From contig NZ_CP103794.1 in the NCBI RefSeq assembly GCF_030388325.1, positions 3,472,001 to 3,536,000 on the forward strand: a stretch of DNA of 64,000 nt, read 5' to 3'. The notes beneath the pieces were generated by a model. That model saw only the letters and a program-made list of their open reading frames with translations, was not told where the DNA came from and ran no database searches. This DNA is from Flavobacterium johnsoniae. GTDB lineage: Bacteria; Bacteroidota; Bacteroidia; Flavobacteriales; Flavobacteriaceae. The number at the start of each line of letters is the position of its first letter. The first letter of the stretch is position 1. The translations under genes and the position numbers were made by a program. Below are positions 24,690 through 33,097 of the stretch, in pieces.

Positions 24690-26870
24690 CTATATTTTAA
24701 TCTTAATACCTGCATTTACAACAAATCCGTCTAACGGTGCATAAATATCTTTGAAAACAGGATTTGAAATTGGTCCTGTGTAGATACTTCCAAATTTTGT
24801 CTGTCTGGTATCAGTAAAATTTTCAAAATTGGCAAAAATTGAAAAATTTTCCCAAAGCTTTTCTACCATGAAGCCGAAAATCCAATATTCCCTTCCAGTT
24901 GTACCATCACTTAACTTTTGAGGACTGTAATAATAAGCTTCTAAACCAGCTTTCCATTTATCTTCGACTTCATACATCAAAACATTATTTAATCTGTGTT
25001 TAGCAGTTAAAGGATTTTGAGATTTTATGCCATTGTTGTCTATCGAAGCATCAGTAAAAGTGTACCCAACAAATAGTTTAAAATCTTTATAGCCTAATTT
25101 CACATTTGTTTCTGTTCCTTTTGTATCTAAATATCCATTAATATTTACAAATTGGTAAAGGTCATTAGGAAGCGAAGTTAAAATCAGTGGATTATCAACA
25201 TTTGTATAAAAGAATAATTGATTCAATGATAATGAAATATCTTCGGTAATTTTAGTTTTATAATTCACATCAAAGTTAAGTCCGTAACTTTTTTCAAGTT
25301 TATTGAAATCACTATTAATAGGGAGTACATTTTGATATTGAATACGCTCGCTTTCTTCGGTAAAAATAGTTGGTGTTTTGTAGCCTAAACCGCCACCAAG
25401 TCGTGAAGTAAGTTTGGAATTAATTTTAAATAAAGCTGAGATTCTAGGTAATAATGAGAATCCGTAATCAACAACATAATCACCTCGAAGACCAGTCTCG
25501 ATATCCAGCCATTCTTTAGCTTTGACGGTATTCTGAACAAAAGCACCATAAGTGATCTGATTATAGTTTCTTAATGGAAAAGCTGTCTGGCTGTTTTCAG
25601 TAAACTTGTCAGTATATAAATTTCCACCAGCAACCCATTCTGCAATTTCTCCATTTTTAGAATAGCTGATTTCTGAGAAAGTACTGTTCTGCAGGCCATC
25701 AAAAATATAGTCAGGAATAGTTATAATGCGGCTGAAATTATTAAAACTGTTTTTAATGGTAATAGATTCCTGATCATTAAATTTATGAGTAAGGGTGAAC
25801 TGAGTGCTTATTCTCTGCGTTTTATTTTTTTCGAAATAACTGTCAGGGTATTTATTTTCGTCTTTTATATAGTCAATATTCCCGCCGATACGATTTTCAA
25901 AAACTGTATTAATGCCAAAATTTAGTTTAGTGTTTTCATTAAAATTGACAAAAAGTTTTGGATTAAAATTAAAGCGTTCGAATTTTGGAATCGCAGTAAG
26001 CTGTATATCAGCAGGGTCATAAGGAGCGTTTCGGTCATGAGATGCAAAAACAGTCAATCCAATTTTATCAAACTGCTGGGAATAAAAACCATTAATATTC
26101 AAACCAAGAGCGGAAGTCCCATTAATTAGAAATCGCAATTCTCTTTCTTCGGTAGGGGTTTTAGATACAAGATTAACCAAACCTGCAATTGCACCACCTC
26201 CGTAAAGGGTAGAGGCAGAACCTTTAATTATCTCAACCTGTTTTAAATCTAACGGAGGAGTCTGCAGCAATCCCAGTCCGCTTGATGCACCTGAGTATAC
26301 AGGAAAACCATCTTTTAAGATTTGTGTATATCGTCCGTCTAGTCCCTGAATTCTGATTGAAGAATTTCCAGAAGTAGCTGAAGTCTGCTGGGTCTGGATT
26401 CCGGTACTTTCATTAAGCATCATACGGATATCCCCCGGTTTCATATTTGCTTTTTCTTCAAGTTCTTCTCCTGCTATAAACTCAACTCTGGTTGGAATAT
26501 TGCTGATTGTTCTTGTACCTCTTGTAGAAGTTACCACTATTTCTTTCATTTCTTCGGCTTCTTCTTCCATTTCACTTTGCAATGCAATTTCTATAAAATT
26601 GACAGCTGCAGGCACTTTAAAAAGTGTTTTATTGGGAGCATAACCCTCTATTGAGATCGATAATGTGTAGTCTCCATTTTTAAGGTTTTCGATAATGATG
26701 TTACCATTATTATCTGATGACAAAACTTCATTGGTTTCTTCAATTTTAGCTGAAGCACCTTTTACAGGTTCATTGGTTGATGTATTTTTTATATGGAATG
26801 TGATTTTATTCTGTGCCTGTACAGTGCCAATAGATGCTATTGCCACAATCAATAAAATATATTTAAACAT
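24690..26870 (-). CDS. TonB-dependent outer-membrane receptor
   Basis: 726 residues. Signal peptide (ILLIVAIASIGTVQAQ), carboxypeptidase-regulatory-like beta-sandwich at 20-95, TonB-box region MKEIVVTSTRGTRTIS near 108, plug domain with IRIQGLDGRYTQILKDG and VEIIKGSASTLYGGGAIAG, then a 22-strand-type barrel ending in a hydrophobic residue. Imports a scarce ligand with energy from TonB-ExbBD, which is not encoded here. Operon with the cation exporter downstream and, across a 70-base gap, the small cysteine-rich exported protein upstream; a metal or metallophore ligand is plausible. Confidence 0.93.
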   Translation of the reverse strand: MFKYILLIVAIASIGTVQAQNKITFHIKNTSTNEPVKGASAKIEETNEVLSSDNNGNIIIENLKNGDYTLSISIEGYAPNKTLFKVPAAVNFIEIALQSEMEEEAEEMKEIVVTSTRGTRTISNIPTRVEFIAGEELEEKANMKPGDIRMMLNESTGIQTQQTSATSGNSSIRIQGLDGRYTQILKDGFPVYSGASSGLGLLQTPPLDLKQVEIIKGSASTLYGGGAIAGLVNLVSKTPTEERELRFLINGTSALGLNINGFYSQQFDKIGLTVFASHDRNAPYDPADIQLTAIPKFERFNFNPKLFVNFNENTKLNFGINTVFENRIGGNIDYIKDENKYPDSYFEKNKTQRISTQFTLTHKFNDQESITIKNSFNNFSRIITIPDYIFDGLQNSTFSEISYSKNGEIAEWVAGGNLYTDKFTENSQTAFPLRNYNQITYGAFVQNTVKAKEWLDIETGLRGDYVVDYGFSLLPRISALFKINSKLTSRLGGGLGYKTPTIFTEESERIQYQNVLPINSDFNKLEKSYGLNFDVNYKTKITEDISLSLNQLFFYTNVDNPLILTSLPNDLYQFVNINGYLDTKGTETNVKLGYKDFKLFVGYTFTDASIDNNGIKSQNPLTAKHRLNNVLMYEVEDKWKAGLEAYYYSPQKLSDGTTGREYWIFGFMVEKLWENFSIFANFENFTDTRQTKFGSIYTGPISNPVFKDIYAPLDGFVVNAGIKIKI

Positions 26871-26943
26871 TTGTGATTTCTTAATGTTAATAAAGGTGAT
26901 AAGCCCGCTTAATTGAAGTTAAGCAGGTAAAAGCGGTATTTTA

Positions 26944-27267
26944 TTAAGAAATTTTAGGAGGCTGCCAGATTTTGCAGATGAAAGAAGAATCGACAAATTT
27001 ATAGTATGATAGTGTCTGTGAAGCTTCTTCAATTGTGAATTCTAATTTTTCGGTAATAATTGAAGAATTAAAGTTTATTGTAAAACCAATACAGGTTCCA
27101 CAGGAATAAAATGGCGAACATTTTCCATTGCATTCATCACCGCAGTCATGAGACTCACCCTTGCAGTTTTTTTCCACTCTACACTCAGAGTGTTTAGCAA
27201 ACGCAGAGCAAGGTACTGTCGAAAGAAACAGTACAATGAACGATAATATTGTTACCCATATTTTCAC
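26944..27267 (-). CDS. Small exported cysteine-rich protein (DUF6660-like)
   Basis: 107 residues with a GTG start. Signal peptide VTILSFIVLFLSTVPCSAFA, then a cysteine-dense mature part (ECRVEKNCKGESHDCGDECN, CSPFYSCGTC) likely to bind metal, and a C-terminus ending IWQPPKIS. From memory this matches the Bacteroidota DUF6660 family. A -7 box ends only five bases before the GTG, so the transcript would have almost no leader. First gene of the TonB receptor and cation efflux group. The protein at 55317 shares the design and the C-terminal IW-x-x-PKIS motif. Confidence 0.72.
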   Translation of the reverse strand: MKIWVTILSFIVLFLSTVPCSAFAKHSECRVEKNCKGESHDCGDECNGKCSPFYSCGTCIGFTINFNSSIITEKLEFTIEEASQTLSYYKFVDSSFICKIWQPPKIS

Positions 27268-27271
27268 GCGT

Positions 27272-27279
27272 CAAAATTA
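27272..27279 (-). promoter_or_regulatory. -7 promoter box for the TonB-cation efflux group
   Basis: Minus strand TAATTTTG, a perfect TAnnTTTG, five bases from the GTG start at 27267. No -33 TTG at the right distance. Confidence 0.45.
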
Positions 27280-27483
27280 TAAATATTTTACTTAGTAATT
27301 TCATGTAATTGTTTTTCTTTCGGCTAAGTTTTCTGTTTTTTTGTTAATATAAATATAAAATTATTGTGCTAGTCTTATATAACAAGGATTAAAGTGGTTT
27401 GTATTCTGTCAAGTCACCTTTTAAAATATTCAAACCATATATATTTATAGGTAAAAGTCTGGTTAAATACAATTTAAAAGCAT

Positions 27484-27520
27484 AAAAAAAACGCTAATTC
27501 CTCGGAATTAACGTTTTTTT
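27484..27520. terminator. Stem-loop of the hairpin-tail repeat, copy B
   Basis: Arms AAAAAAACG-TAATTCC and GGAATTA-CGTTTTTTT around a two-base loop. Same position relative to the tail as in copies A and C but a different stem sequence. It is also a good rho-independent terminator for the plus strand. Confidence 0.65.
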
Positions 27521-27525
27521 AAGAA

Positions 27526-27675
27526 GTGACGTTTAGTTCACAATTTACAAATCATTTTATGAACGATTTAAAGAAATTAGCTTATTTTCAAGTGAATTTG
27601 TAAGATAATTATTTTAAAAGTTTGTTGATAAGCGGTTTGTATGTATCGTAAGGGTTAAATGTTAAAAATCGTTAA
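27526..27675 (+). repeat. Tail repeat, copy B (about 150 bp)
   Basis: Direct repeat of 21882-22030. In one frame it encodes VTFSSQFTNHFMNDLKKLAY plus FQVNL and stop. Preceded by a hairpin, as are the other copies. With copy A it brackets the TonB, cation efflux and porin genes. The next 150 bases to 27830 hold no gene I can support. Confidence 0.75.
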
Positions 27676-27830
27676 TTCAGTAATAGATGTGATTTCTGTC
27701 ATAATAACTTATAGATTTAAGTTGAAGAGAGCGAAAAAAAATGTCATCAGTAAATTTAAATTATTATTCTTAAAATTTTATAATCAAAATTTGTATATGA
27801 TAATCTATTGTCCATTAGAAATTATTCAAT

Positions 27831-28037
27831 TTAGCAACATTTTTTATCTTGCTGAATTGGTGGACATGGCACAGTTCCATAACTGCAATATACACAGCAA
27901 TCACCTTGATTTGGTTTAAGAGTTTGTTTGCAGTTCTCACATTCGTAAAAAAATTGGCATGCATCAGTTGGCATAGTTTCTTCTTTACTGTGGGAGCAAA
28001 GGGGGCAGGTTATTATTGATTGTAGAACGATTTTCAT
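27831..28037 (-). CDS. Small cysteine-rich protein (GDCCVYCSYG type)
   Basis: 68 residues. Contains ITCPLCSHSKEETMPTDACQ, YECENCKQTLKP and GDCCVYCSYGTVPCPPIQ, ending KKCC: thirteen cysteines in all, arranged as zinc-ribbon-like pairs. Proteins with the GDCCVYCSYG motif are commonly found next to merT-like genes. Cytoplasmic, perhaps a metal chaperone. Its ATG overlaps the MerTP stop (ATGA), so translation is coupled. Confidence 0.8.
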   Translation of the reverse strand: MKIVLQSIITCPLCSHSKEETMPTDACQFFYECENCKQTLKPNQGDCCVYCSYGTVPCPPIQQDKKCC

Positions 28038-28633
28038 TTTAATTTTTTGTTAGTTACTGTATAGCCTGTTGAATTTATTGCTTTTTCAATTTCATTAATA
28101 GTAGTTTTGGAATTATCAAATTCTACAATTGCGTTACCATTAGTATAATTTACATTTGAATTTATTATTCCAATCAATTTATTCACTTCGTGATTCACGT
28201 GTTTTTCACAGCTGGCACAAGTCATTCCGCTTATTCTAAACTCAGCTTTTTGAGTGCTGGTCTTTTTCACGACCAAGACTTTCTTTTCTGTATTTGGATA
28301 AAAAATGCTTGAGTAGTAAGGAAACGAAAGCATGAGGGCTGCAATTACTGTAATTATTCCTAAAAACATTTTTGAATTAACGAATTTCGGATTTTCTTCT
28401 CTATCGCAGTTACAGTCTATCAGTTTTTTAGTTTTCAGCTTTTGATACCAAGATAAACCAATAATTATAACAGTCAGGCCGATGAAATAAGGCCTCATTG
28501 GTTCAAGCCATGAAAAAGCAGAAGCAATCCCGCTTGTTCCGGCAACTAATGCTAATATGGGAGTAATGCAGCACAATGAAGCAGCTAATGCTGTGAAAAA
28601 TCCGGCTCCGATCATTTTATTCTCTGTTTTCAT
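28034..28633 (-). CDS. merTP: MerT-MerP fusion, mercuric ion transporter
   Basis: 199 residues. The MerT part has three helices with the vicinal pair LCCITP in helix 1 and a second cysteine pair (DCNCDR) in the cytoplasmic loop. The C-terminal MerP-like HMA domain has GMTCASCEKHV near residue 136. Fused MerTP proteins are known in Bacteroidota. Known role: capture of Hg(II) and transfer into the cytoplasm, where MerA reduces it. No merA or merB is present in this window, which is unusual. ATGA overlap with both neighbours: one operon under the ArsR-type regulator. Confidence 0.88.
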   Translation of the reverse strand: MKTENKMIGAGFFTALAASLCCITPILALVAGTSGIASAFSWLEPMRPYFIGLTVIIIGLSWYQKLKTKKLIDCNCDREENPKFVNSKMFLGIITVIAALMLSFPYYSSIFYPNTEKKVLVVKKTSTQKAEFRISGMTCASCEKHVNHEVNKLIGIINSNVNYTNGNAIVEFDNSKTTINEIEKAINSTGYTVTNKKLK

Positions 28634-29004
28634 ATTTTTTCTAAAATTTCATTTTGTGCTAAAATTTCGAAGAAAGGTTTCAGCATTTTTTCATATTCCT
28701 TTGTCAATGAATAGAAAATGGTCTGCGCTTCCCGTTTAGTTTCAATAAGTTTTCTGTCTTTTAGTTTCCGTAAGTGCTGTGAAATTGCAGAAATACTCAT
28801 TTCAAGAATATCACTTATGTCACAGACACAGAGCTGTTTTTCTTCATAAAGTAAAAAGAGAATTCTTAATCTCACATTATTGCCAGCCAATTCAAGCCCA
28901 CTTGATAAATAGTCAAATGAGGTATTGAGTTCTGATACTCTGTCTTTACAGCGGATTATTTGTTTAATATCTGCTTGCTGTCGTATACAAATTATATCTT
29001 CCAT
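28630..29004 (-). CDS. ArsR/SmtB-family metal-responsive repressor
   Basis: 124 residues. Winged helix with LRILFLLYEEKQLCVCDISD: the CVCD motif at the start of the DNA-reading region is the metal site of the ArsR and CadC-like group. Recognition helix SISAISQHLRKLKDRKLIE. Represses its own operon (MerTP and the small cysteine protein) and releases DNA when thiophilic metal binds. A perfect 18-bp palindrome overlaps the promoter. The start codon is so close to the -7 box that the mRNA is likely leaderless. Confidence 0.9.
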   Translation of the reverse strand: MEDIICIRQQADIKQIIRCKDRVSELNTSFDYLSSGLELAGNNVRLRILFLLYEEKQLCVCDISDILEMSISAISQHLRKLKDRKLIETKREAQTIFYSLTKEYEKMLKPFFEILAQNEILEKI

Positions 29005-29008
29005 AATG

Positions 29009-29039
29009 CAAATTTATACTTTTTGCTTATTTAAGCAAA
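29009..29039 (-). promoter_or_regulatory. Promoter and operator of the ArsR-MerTP operon
   Basis: On the minus strand: -33 TTG (29036-29038), 19 bases, then -7 TAAATTTG (29009-29016). A perfect palindrome TTTGCTTA-AA-TAAGCAAA (29022-29039) covers the -33 element. The ATG at 29004 is five bases beyond the -7 box. Confidence 0.7.
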
Positions 29040-29090
29040 TGCTAAAATACAAAATAATTGAATTAAAATTTTGAATGATTCCTGCCCATA

Positions 29091-29119
29091 AAAAAAGACA
29101 ACTTTTTGAGTTGTCTTTT
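29091..29119 (-). terminator. Rho-independent terminator of the 57-residue gene
   Basis: AAAAGACAAC / GTTGTCTTTT, 10-bp stem with 7-base loop, followed by a T-run on the minus strand. Lies 19 bases after the stop at 29138. Confidence 0.8.
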
Positions 29120-29137
29120 AAACAGTAAAGCGAAATA

Positions 29138-29311
29138 TTACTTTTTGCAATCTTTCGGAGCACAAGTTCCCGAATCGTCACTACAGCAATGCGTAGAACA
29201 TTTTTCAGTGCAGTTTTTCTTTGCATCAGTTTTTGATAAGTTCGCATAAGCGAAGATACTTCCAGCAGACAATACCAATGCTGCAAGAGTAATGTACATT
29301 TTGTTTTTCAT
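29138..29311 (-). CDS. 57-residue exported cysteine-rich peptide
   Basis: A short gene with its own terminator. It begins MKNKMYITLAALVLSAGSIF, a signal peptide with probable cleavage after AYA, and matures to about 35 residues with KKNCTEKCSTHCCSDDSGTC and CAPKDCKK: six to seven cysteines. Probably a periplasmic metal-binding peptide. It lies between SigZ and the ArsR-MerTP promoter on the same strand. I do not recognise a named family. The overlapping longer frame on this strand lacks any such signal and is discarded. Confidence 0.75.
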   Translation of the reverse strand: MKNKMYITLAALVLSAGSIFAYANLSKTDAKKNCTEKCSTHCCSDDSGTCAPKDCKK

Positions 29312-29440
29312 AATTTTAATTTTAATGATTAATACTACTTAAGACGCACTAATCTAAAAATGATGCAGGCTTTGCTGATTTTTTTTTTTTAACAGCCTGA
29401 ATTTTCTATATATGAAGTTTTCAAAAATGATTCGGTGTTA

Positions 29441-30004
29441 TCAGCATTTTCCTCCGCTGCATGATTTTTTAGAGGTAACGTTCATAATATTTCCACGGCG
29501 GTCTAATTCAATACTGCAGCAATCCAGAAGCATTTCCTTTAATTTGGATCTGCCTCTTTGCACTCTAGAACGGATGGAAGGGTAGGCAAGGCTGTATTTT
29601 TCTGTTAAGTCTTTCTGTTTAATTCCATGTATTTCGCTATCCATGATAATGTCCCGATAGTCTTCCGGCAGCCGCTCAATGAATTTTATTAAACAGCAGT
29701 CCAGACTTTCCGAAGTATCAAAATCTGTTTCATGCATAATCTTTTGCATCATACATTCGGTCAGCTCTGATTTCTTATGATTGGAATCTTTTCGGTAATA
29801 ATCAATAATGGAATTTCTTGTGATTGTGAAAATCCAGCTTTTTAGTTTGCCTTCGTCGGTAAGTGATCCTAAATTCTCGTTTATCTTTATAAAAACTTCC
29901 TGCAAAACATCGGATGCATCGTCGGTATCATTTATACGAGCCTTTATATATCTGCCCAAGATGATATAAAACTGATTGTGAATAGTATTTATTTCCAAAT
30001 TCAT
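29441..30004 (-). CDS. sigZ: RNA polymerase sigma factor, SigZ-like
   Basis: 187 residues from ATG at 30004. Region 2: DDASDVLQEVFIKINENLGS and KSWIFTITRNSIIDYYR. Region 4: LPEDYRDIIMDSEIHGIKQKD and YPSIRSRVQRGRSKLKE. The C-terminus is rich in cysteine (LDCCSIELDRRGNIMN, then SCSGGKC), as in SigZ proteins, suggesting direct sensing of metal or oxidation. No anti-sigma factor is evident; the adjacent 187-residue membrane protein at 30038 is a candidate partner by position only. Confidence 0.87.
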   Translation of the reverse strand: MNLEINTIHNQFYIILGRYIKARINDTDDASDVLQEVFIKINENLGSLTDEGKLKSWIFTITRNSIIDYYRKDSNHKKSELTECMMQKIMHETDFDTSESLDCCLIKFIERLPEDYRDIIMDSEIHGIKQKDLTEKYSLAYPSIRSRVQRGRSKLKEMLLDCCSIELDRRGNIMNVTSKKSCSGGKC

Positions 30005-30037
30005 AAAATTTATCTTCTGCTTATGCAATAAGATGGA

Positions 30038-30601
30038 TTAACAACAATTGATTTTACTTCTGAAATTATTCCATAAGTTGGCCGTTTTTGGAATGCATAA
30101 GAAAAGATGAAGAATTGCCATTAGGATAGCTCCCGGCAAAAGATTTACAATTAACAGATTAAAGAATCCTGGAGATTGATTTATATTGTAAATCATAATT
30201 TCCCCATTTTGAAAAGTAAACCTGATGGAGAGATAAACTGCAATTGACGCAAAATGAAAACCATTTACAAATAAATGGACAATGTATTCCCAGCGGGGAA
30301 GCCCTCCCATAAACTGCCTGCTGTCTTTTTCTATAAAAGCATCGTAACCGAGAACCAGTATATCCAGAATGACAATGGTCAAGCCTATTACAAAACTAGT
30401 ATGATTATCCTGTTTCAAGAACAGAAAATAAAGGATTGCCGGAAAGAAGACAGCTCTCAAAGTATGGGTAATGTGCTCGGTTTTACTTTCTTCTCGATCG
30501 TGAAGCTGGTATTTGAAAATATGCAGATAAAAGCCGTCATATAAGGCCAAGACCGCAAATAGGACAAGAAAGAAGGATGAAATGATAATTGCTGTTTCCA
30601 T
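30038..30601 (-). CDS. Integral membrane protein of unknown function
   Basis: 187 residues with about five hydrophobic helices, beginning METAIIISSFFLVLFAVLAL and ending KINCC. Conserved-looking charged and histidine residues lie near helices (YDGFYLHIFKY, TEHITHTLRAVFFPA, VNGFHFASI), which could bind a metal or haem. I do not recognise the family. It ends 34 bases before sigZ on the same strand and is likely co-transcribed with it. Confidence 0.65.
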   Translation of the reverse strand: METAIIISSFFLVLFAVLALYDGFYLHIFKYQLHDREESKTEHITHTLRAVFFPAILYFLFLKQDNHTSFVIGLTIVILDILVLGYDAFIEKDSRQFMGGLPRWEYIVHLFVNGFHFASIAVYLSIRFTFQNGEIMIYNINQSPGFFNLLIVNLLPGAILMAILHLFLCIPKTANLWNNFRSKINCC

Positions 30602-30674
30602 TTTATTTTTGATTGATTATAAAAGCAAAACTATTGGAAAGTATAATTAGCAAAAAGGACAAATGTCCTCGAAT

Positions 30675-31247
30675 TTACAGACTAATTTCTTTTCTGATCC
30701 TGCTCAGCGTCCTGCGTGTTATTCCAAGATAGCTTGCAATATCATTTACTGAAGCCTTGTTTACAACAGCAGGCTGTTCCTTAAGCATGCGCATGTATTT
30801 TTCCTTTGCAGTTTCATTGCACAAAACACTGGCATACTGTTCCATTACCATATACTGCCGTTCGGCAATTGTCCTTCCGATATTCTGCCAGAGAGGGCTC
30901 TTTTGATAGAGATTCTGCAGGTCATTGTAACTGATTGTTATAAGTTCCGTATCTTCCACTGCCTGAATGGAAAGTTCCGAATGCTGCTGCGAAATAAAGC
31001 TTTTATATGAAGCTGTCAGATTATTTTCTGCACAGAAGCAGGAAGTCACTTCTTCGGATTTTTCATTTATGTAATATGTCCTTAGCAAACCTTTTTTAAT
31101 AAAAGCCGCTTCATGAGAGGTTTTGCCGATCTCTGCAAAATAACTGTTTCGGGCTAATGTCCTTGTTTTGAAATACTGACTGTACTTTTCAAATTCCTGA
31201 TCGCTTAGAGGGACAATGCTCTTTAAAAATAATTTAAAACTTTCCAT
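30675..31247 (-). CDS. Crp/Fnr-family transcriptional regulator
   Basis: 190 residues. Cyclic-nucleotide-binding-like beta-roll in the N-terminal half (FAEIGKTSHEAAFIKKGLLR, TASYKSFISQQ), dimer helix, and a C-terminal HTH ASVNDIASYLGITRRTLSR. The cAMP-binding arginine-serine signature is not evident, so it may sense another signal or none. Cytoplasmic. It sits between the sigma factor group and the arsenic operon, both on this strand. Confidence 0.87.
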   Translation of the reverse strand: MESFKLFLKSIVPLSDQEFEKYSQYFKTRTLARNSYFAEIGKTSHEAAFIKKGLLRTYYINEKSEEVTSCFCAENNLTASYKSFISQQHSELSIQAVEDTELITISYNDLQNLYQKSPLWQNIGRTIAERQYMVMEQYASVLCNETAKEKYMRMLKEQPAVVNKASVNDIASYLGITRRTLSRIRKEISL

Positions 31248-31268
31248 AGCAGGTTTTATTTCAATACA

Positions 31269-32003
31269 TTAATATGCTTTTCTAAGCATAAAGGCGTAAA
31301 TGTCCGGAAGAGGACTCTCTTCAATAGCGCGGGCTGCTTTTTCAATATCATACGGAACTCTTATGAATTCTACTTTAATGCCGTCTTTTTTGGAAATATT
31401 GCTGCTTTTTTCAATTGTTATCACAGCATAACAGCAGTGTGGATTTCTATCTTTAGGTTTTCCAACCGACCCTGCATTAATGGCGTGAAAATAAGTGCCT
31501 TTTTTATTTGGATTTTCCAATATGCGATGATACGGCAGATGAGAATGTCCGCAGATAAGAATGTCCGTATTGGAATCAAGAAAGATGTCGGTAAAATCTT
31601 TCTCATTTTTATCCTCAAGCAAATATTCCCTGTTGCTGTAAGGACTCCCATGGACCATCAAAATTTTTATAAGTCTGCTGGCCGTCTGGTATTCAAGTTT
31701 AATATGGGCAGGAAGAGCAGAAAGATATTTGATCTGCTCTTTGCCCACAATCTGATATGCGTAGCTTTGAATGTCATTTGAACCGTCATTATGTATCTCG
31801 ACAGCTTTGACATCGTGATTTCCTGCAAGGGTAGGGATATGCTTTTTACGAATCTCATTGATCACGGCATTGGGGCATAAATTGTAGCCTACTAAATCTC
31901 CTAAGCAGTAAACGGCATCAATATTCTGCTCTTCAATACTTTTTAGGGTCTGCTCCAATGCGGGGAAGTTCGCATGTATATCCGATATTATTGCAATTCT
32001 CAT
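31269..32003 (-). CDS. Metallophosphoesterase (calcineurin-like)
   Basis: 244 residues from ATG at 32003. All metal-ligand motifs are present in order: SDIHANF, GDLVGYN, AGNHD, VHGSPY and CGHSHLP. Cytosolic YfcE-like phosphodiesterase or phosphatase. The gene overlaps nothing but follows the ACR3 stop by eight bases, so it belongs to the arsenic operon; members of this family are sometimes found in such operons, but a specific arsenic substrate is not established. Confidence 0.88.
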   Translation of the reverse strand: MRIAIISDIHANFPALEQTLKSIEEQNIDAVYCLGDLVGYNLCPNAVINEIRKKHIPTLAGNHDVKAVEIHNDGSNDIQSYAYQIVGKEQIKYLSALPAHIKLEYQTASRLIKILMVHGSPYSNREYLLEDKNEKDFTDIFLDSNTDILICGHSHLPYHRILENPNKKGTYFHAINAGSVGKPKDRNPHCCYAVITIEKSSNISKKDGIKVEFIRVPYDIEKAARAIEESPLPDIYAFMLRKAY

Positions 32004-32010
32004 ATTTCTT

Positions 32011-33096
32011 TTAAGCAGTTTCTGCAGGCAGTTGTTTTGTAAAATACTTTTTTCTAAACCAAAATGCAAGGTTTACCAGTGCTATAAGAGCAGGTACTTC
32101 TACCAAAGGACCAATAACACCTGCAAATGCCTGTCCGCTGTTTATTCCGAATACTCCAATTGCCACGGCAATAGCCAATTCAAAATTATTGCCGGTGGCT
32201 GTAAACGCAATAGATGTAGCCTTTGAATAGTCAGCCCCAAAATATTTTCCTGTAAAAAAGCTGATGACAAACATTAAAGTAAAGTATATGACAAGCGGTA
32301 TTGCAATACGCACGACATCCATCGGGATTTGAACAATAAGTTCCCCTTTCAGGCTGAACATTACAATGATCGTAAAGAGCAGTGAAATAAGAGTAATCGG
32401 TGAGATAAACGGCACGTACTTATCCTCAAACCATTCAGAGCCTTTTAAAGCTATCAAAGCATAGCGGCTTATGATTCCCAGAGCAAATGGAATACCTAGA
32501 TAGATACCCACACTCTCGGCAATCTGTGCAATGATGATATTGACTTCAAAACCATCATATCCAAAATAGGGAGGTAGAATGGTTATAAAAATGTAAGCGT
32601 ATACACTATAAAGCAGTACCTGAAAAATACTGTTTAGGGCAATTAGTCCTGCAGCATATTCGCGGTGTCCGTCTGCCAGATCGTTCCATACCACAACCAT
32701 TGCGATACAACGTGCCAGGCCAATCAGGATCACCCCGATCATGTATTCAGGATATCCGCTTAAAAACAGGAGCGCCAACAAAAACATCAAGACAGGGCCT
32801 ACAATCCAGTTCAGGAATAAAGAGGCGCCCAAGACTTTAGTGTTCTTGAAAACCTGTCCCATCTGTTCGTATTTTACTTTTGCCAGTGGCGGGTACATCA
32901 TCAGGATAAGTCCTATTGCCAATGGAATGTTTGTTGTTCCGCTGGAGAAAGAATTGATGAAATCTCCGCTGGAAGGAATAAAGTATCCTATAGCCACGCC
33001 TATAGCCATAGCAAGGAAAATCCAAAGGGTCAAGAAGCGGTCAAGGAAGCTTAACTTTTTGCGTCCGACAGCTGGTGCACAGTTATTTGCTGACAT
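32011..33096 (-). CDS. acr3: ACR3-type arsenite efflux permease
   Basis: 361 residues with ten predicted helices. Family marks: [20 protein letters not shown] at the start, [18 protein letters not shown] with the essential cysteine in helix 4, and [20 protein letters not shown] near helix 9. Exports As(OH)3 across the inner membrane, driven by the membrane potential. The start codon follows the ArsC stop by one base. A C-terminal fragment of a second ACR3-like gene lies at 23642. Confidence 0.94.
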   Translation of the reverse strand: MSANNCAPAVGRKKLSFLDRFLTLWIFLAMAIGVAIGYFIPSSGDFINSFSSGTTNIPLAIGLILMMYPPLAKVKYEQMGQVFKNTKVLGASLFLNWIVGPVLMFLLALLFLSGYPEYMIGVILIGLARCIAMVVVWNDLADGHREYAAGLIALNSIFQVLLYSVYAYIFITILPPYFGYDGFEVNIIIAQIAESVGIYLGIPFALGIISRYALIALKGSEWFEDKYVPFISPITLISLLFTIIVMFSLKGELIVQIPMDVVRIAIPLVIYFTLMFVISFFTGKYFGADYSKATSIAFTATGNNFELAIAVAIGVFGINSGQAFAGVIGPLVEVPALIALVNLAFWFRKKYFTKQLPAETA

Positions 33097-33097
33097 T

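Noticed and set aside
29014..29286. 90-residue minus-strand frame
   Set aside because: It overlaps the promoter, terminator and the better-supported 57-residue exported peptide in another frame.
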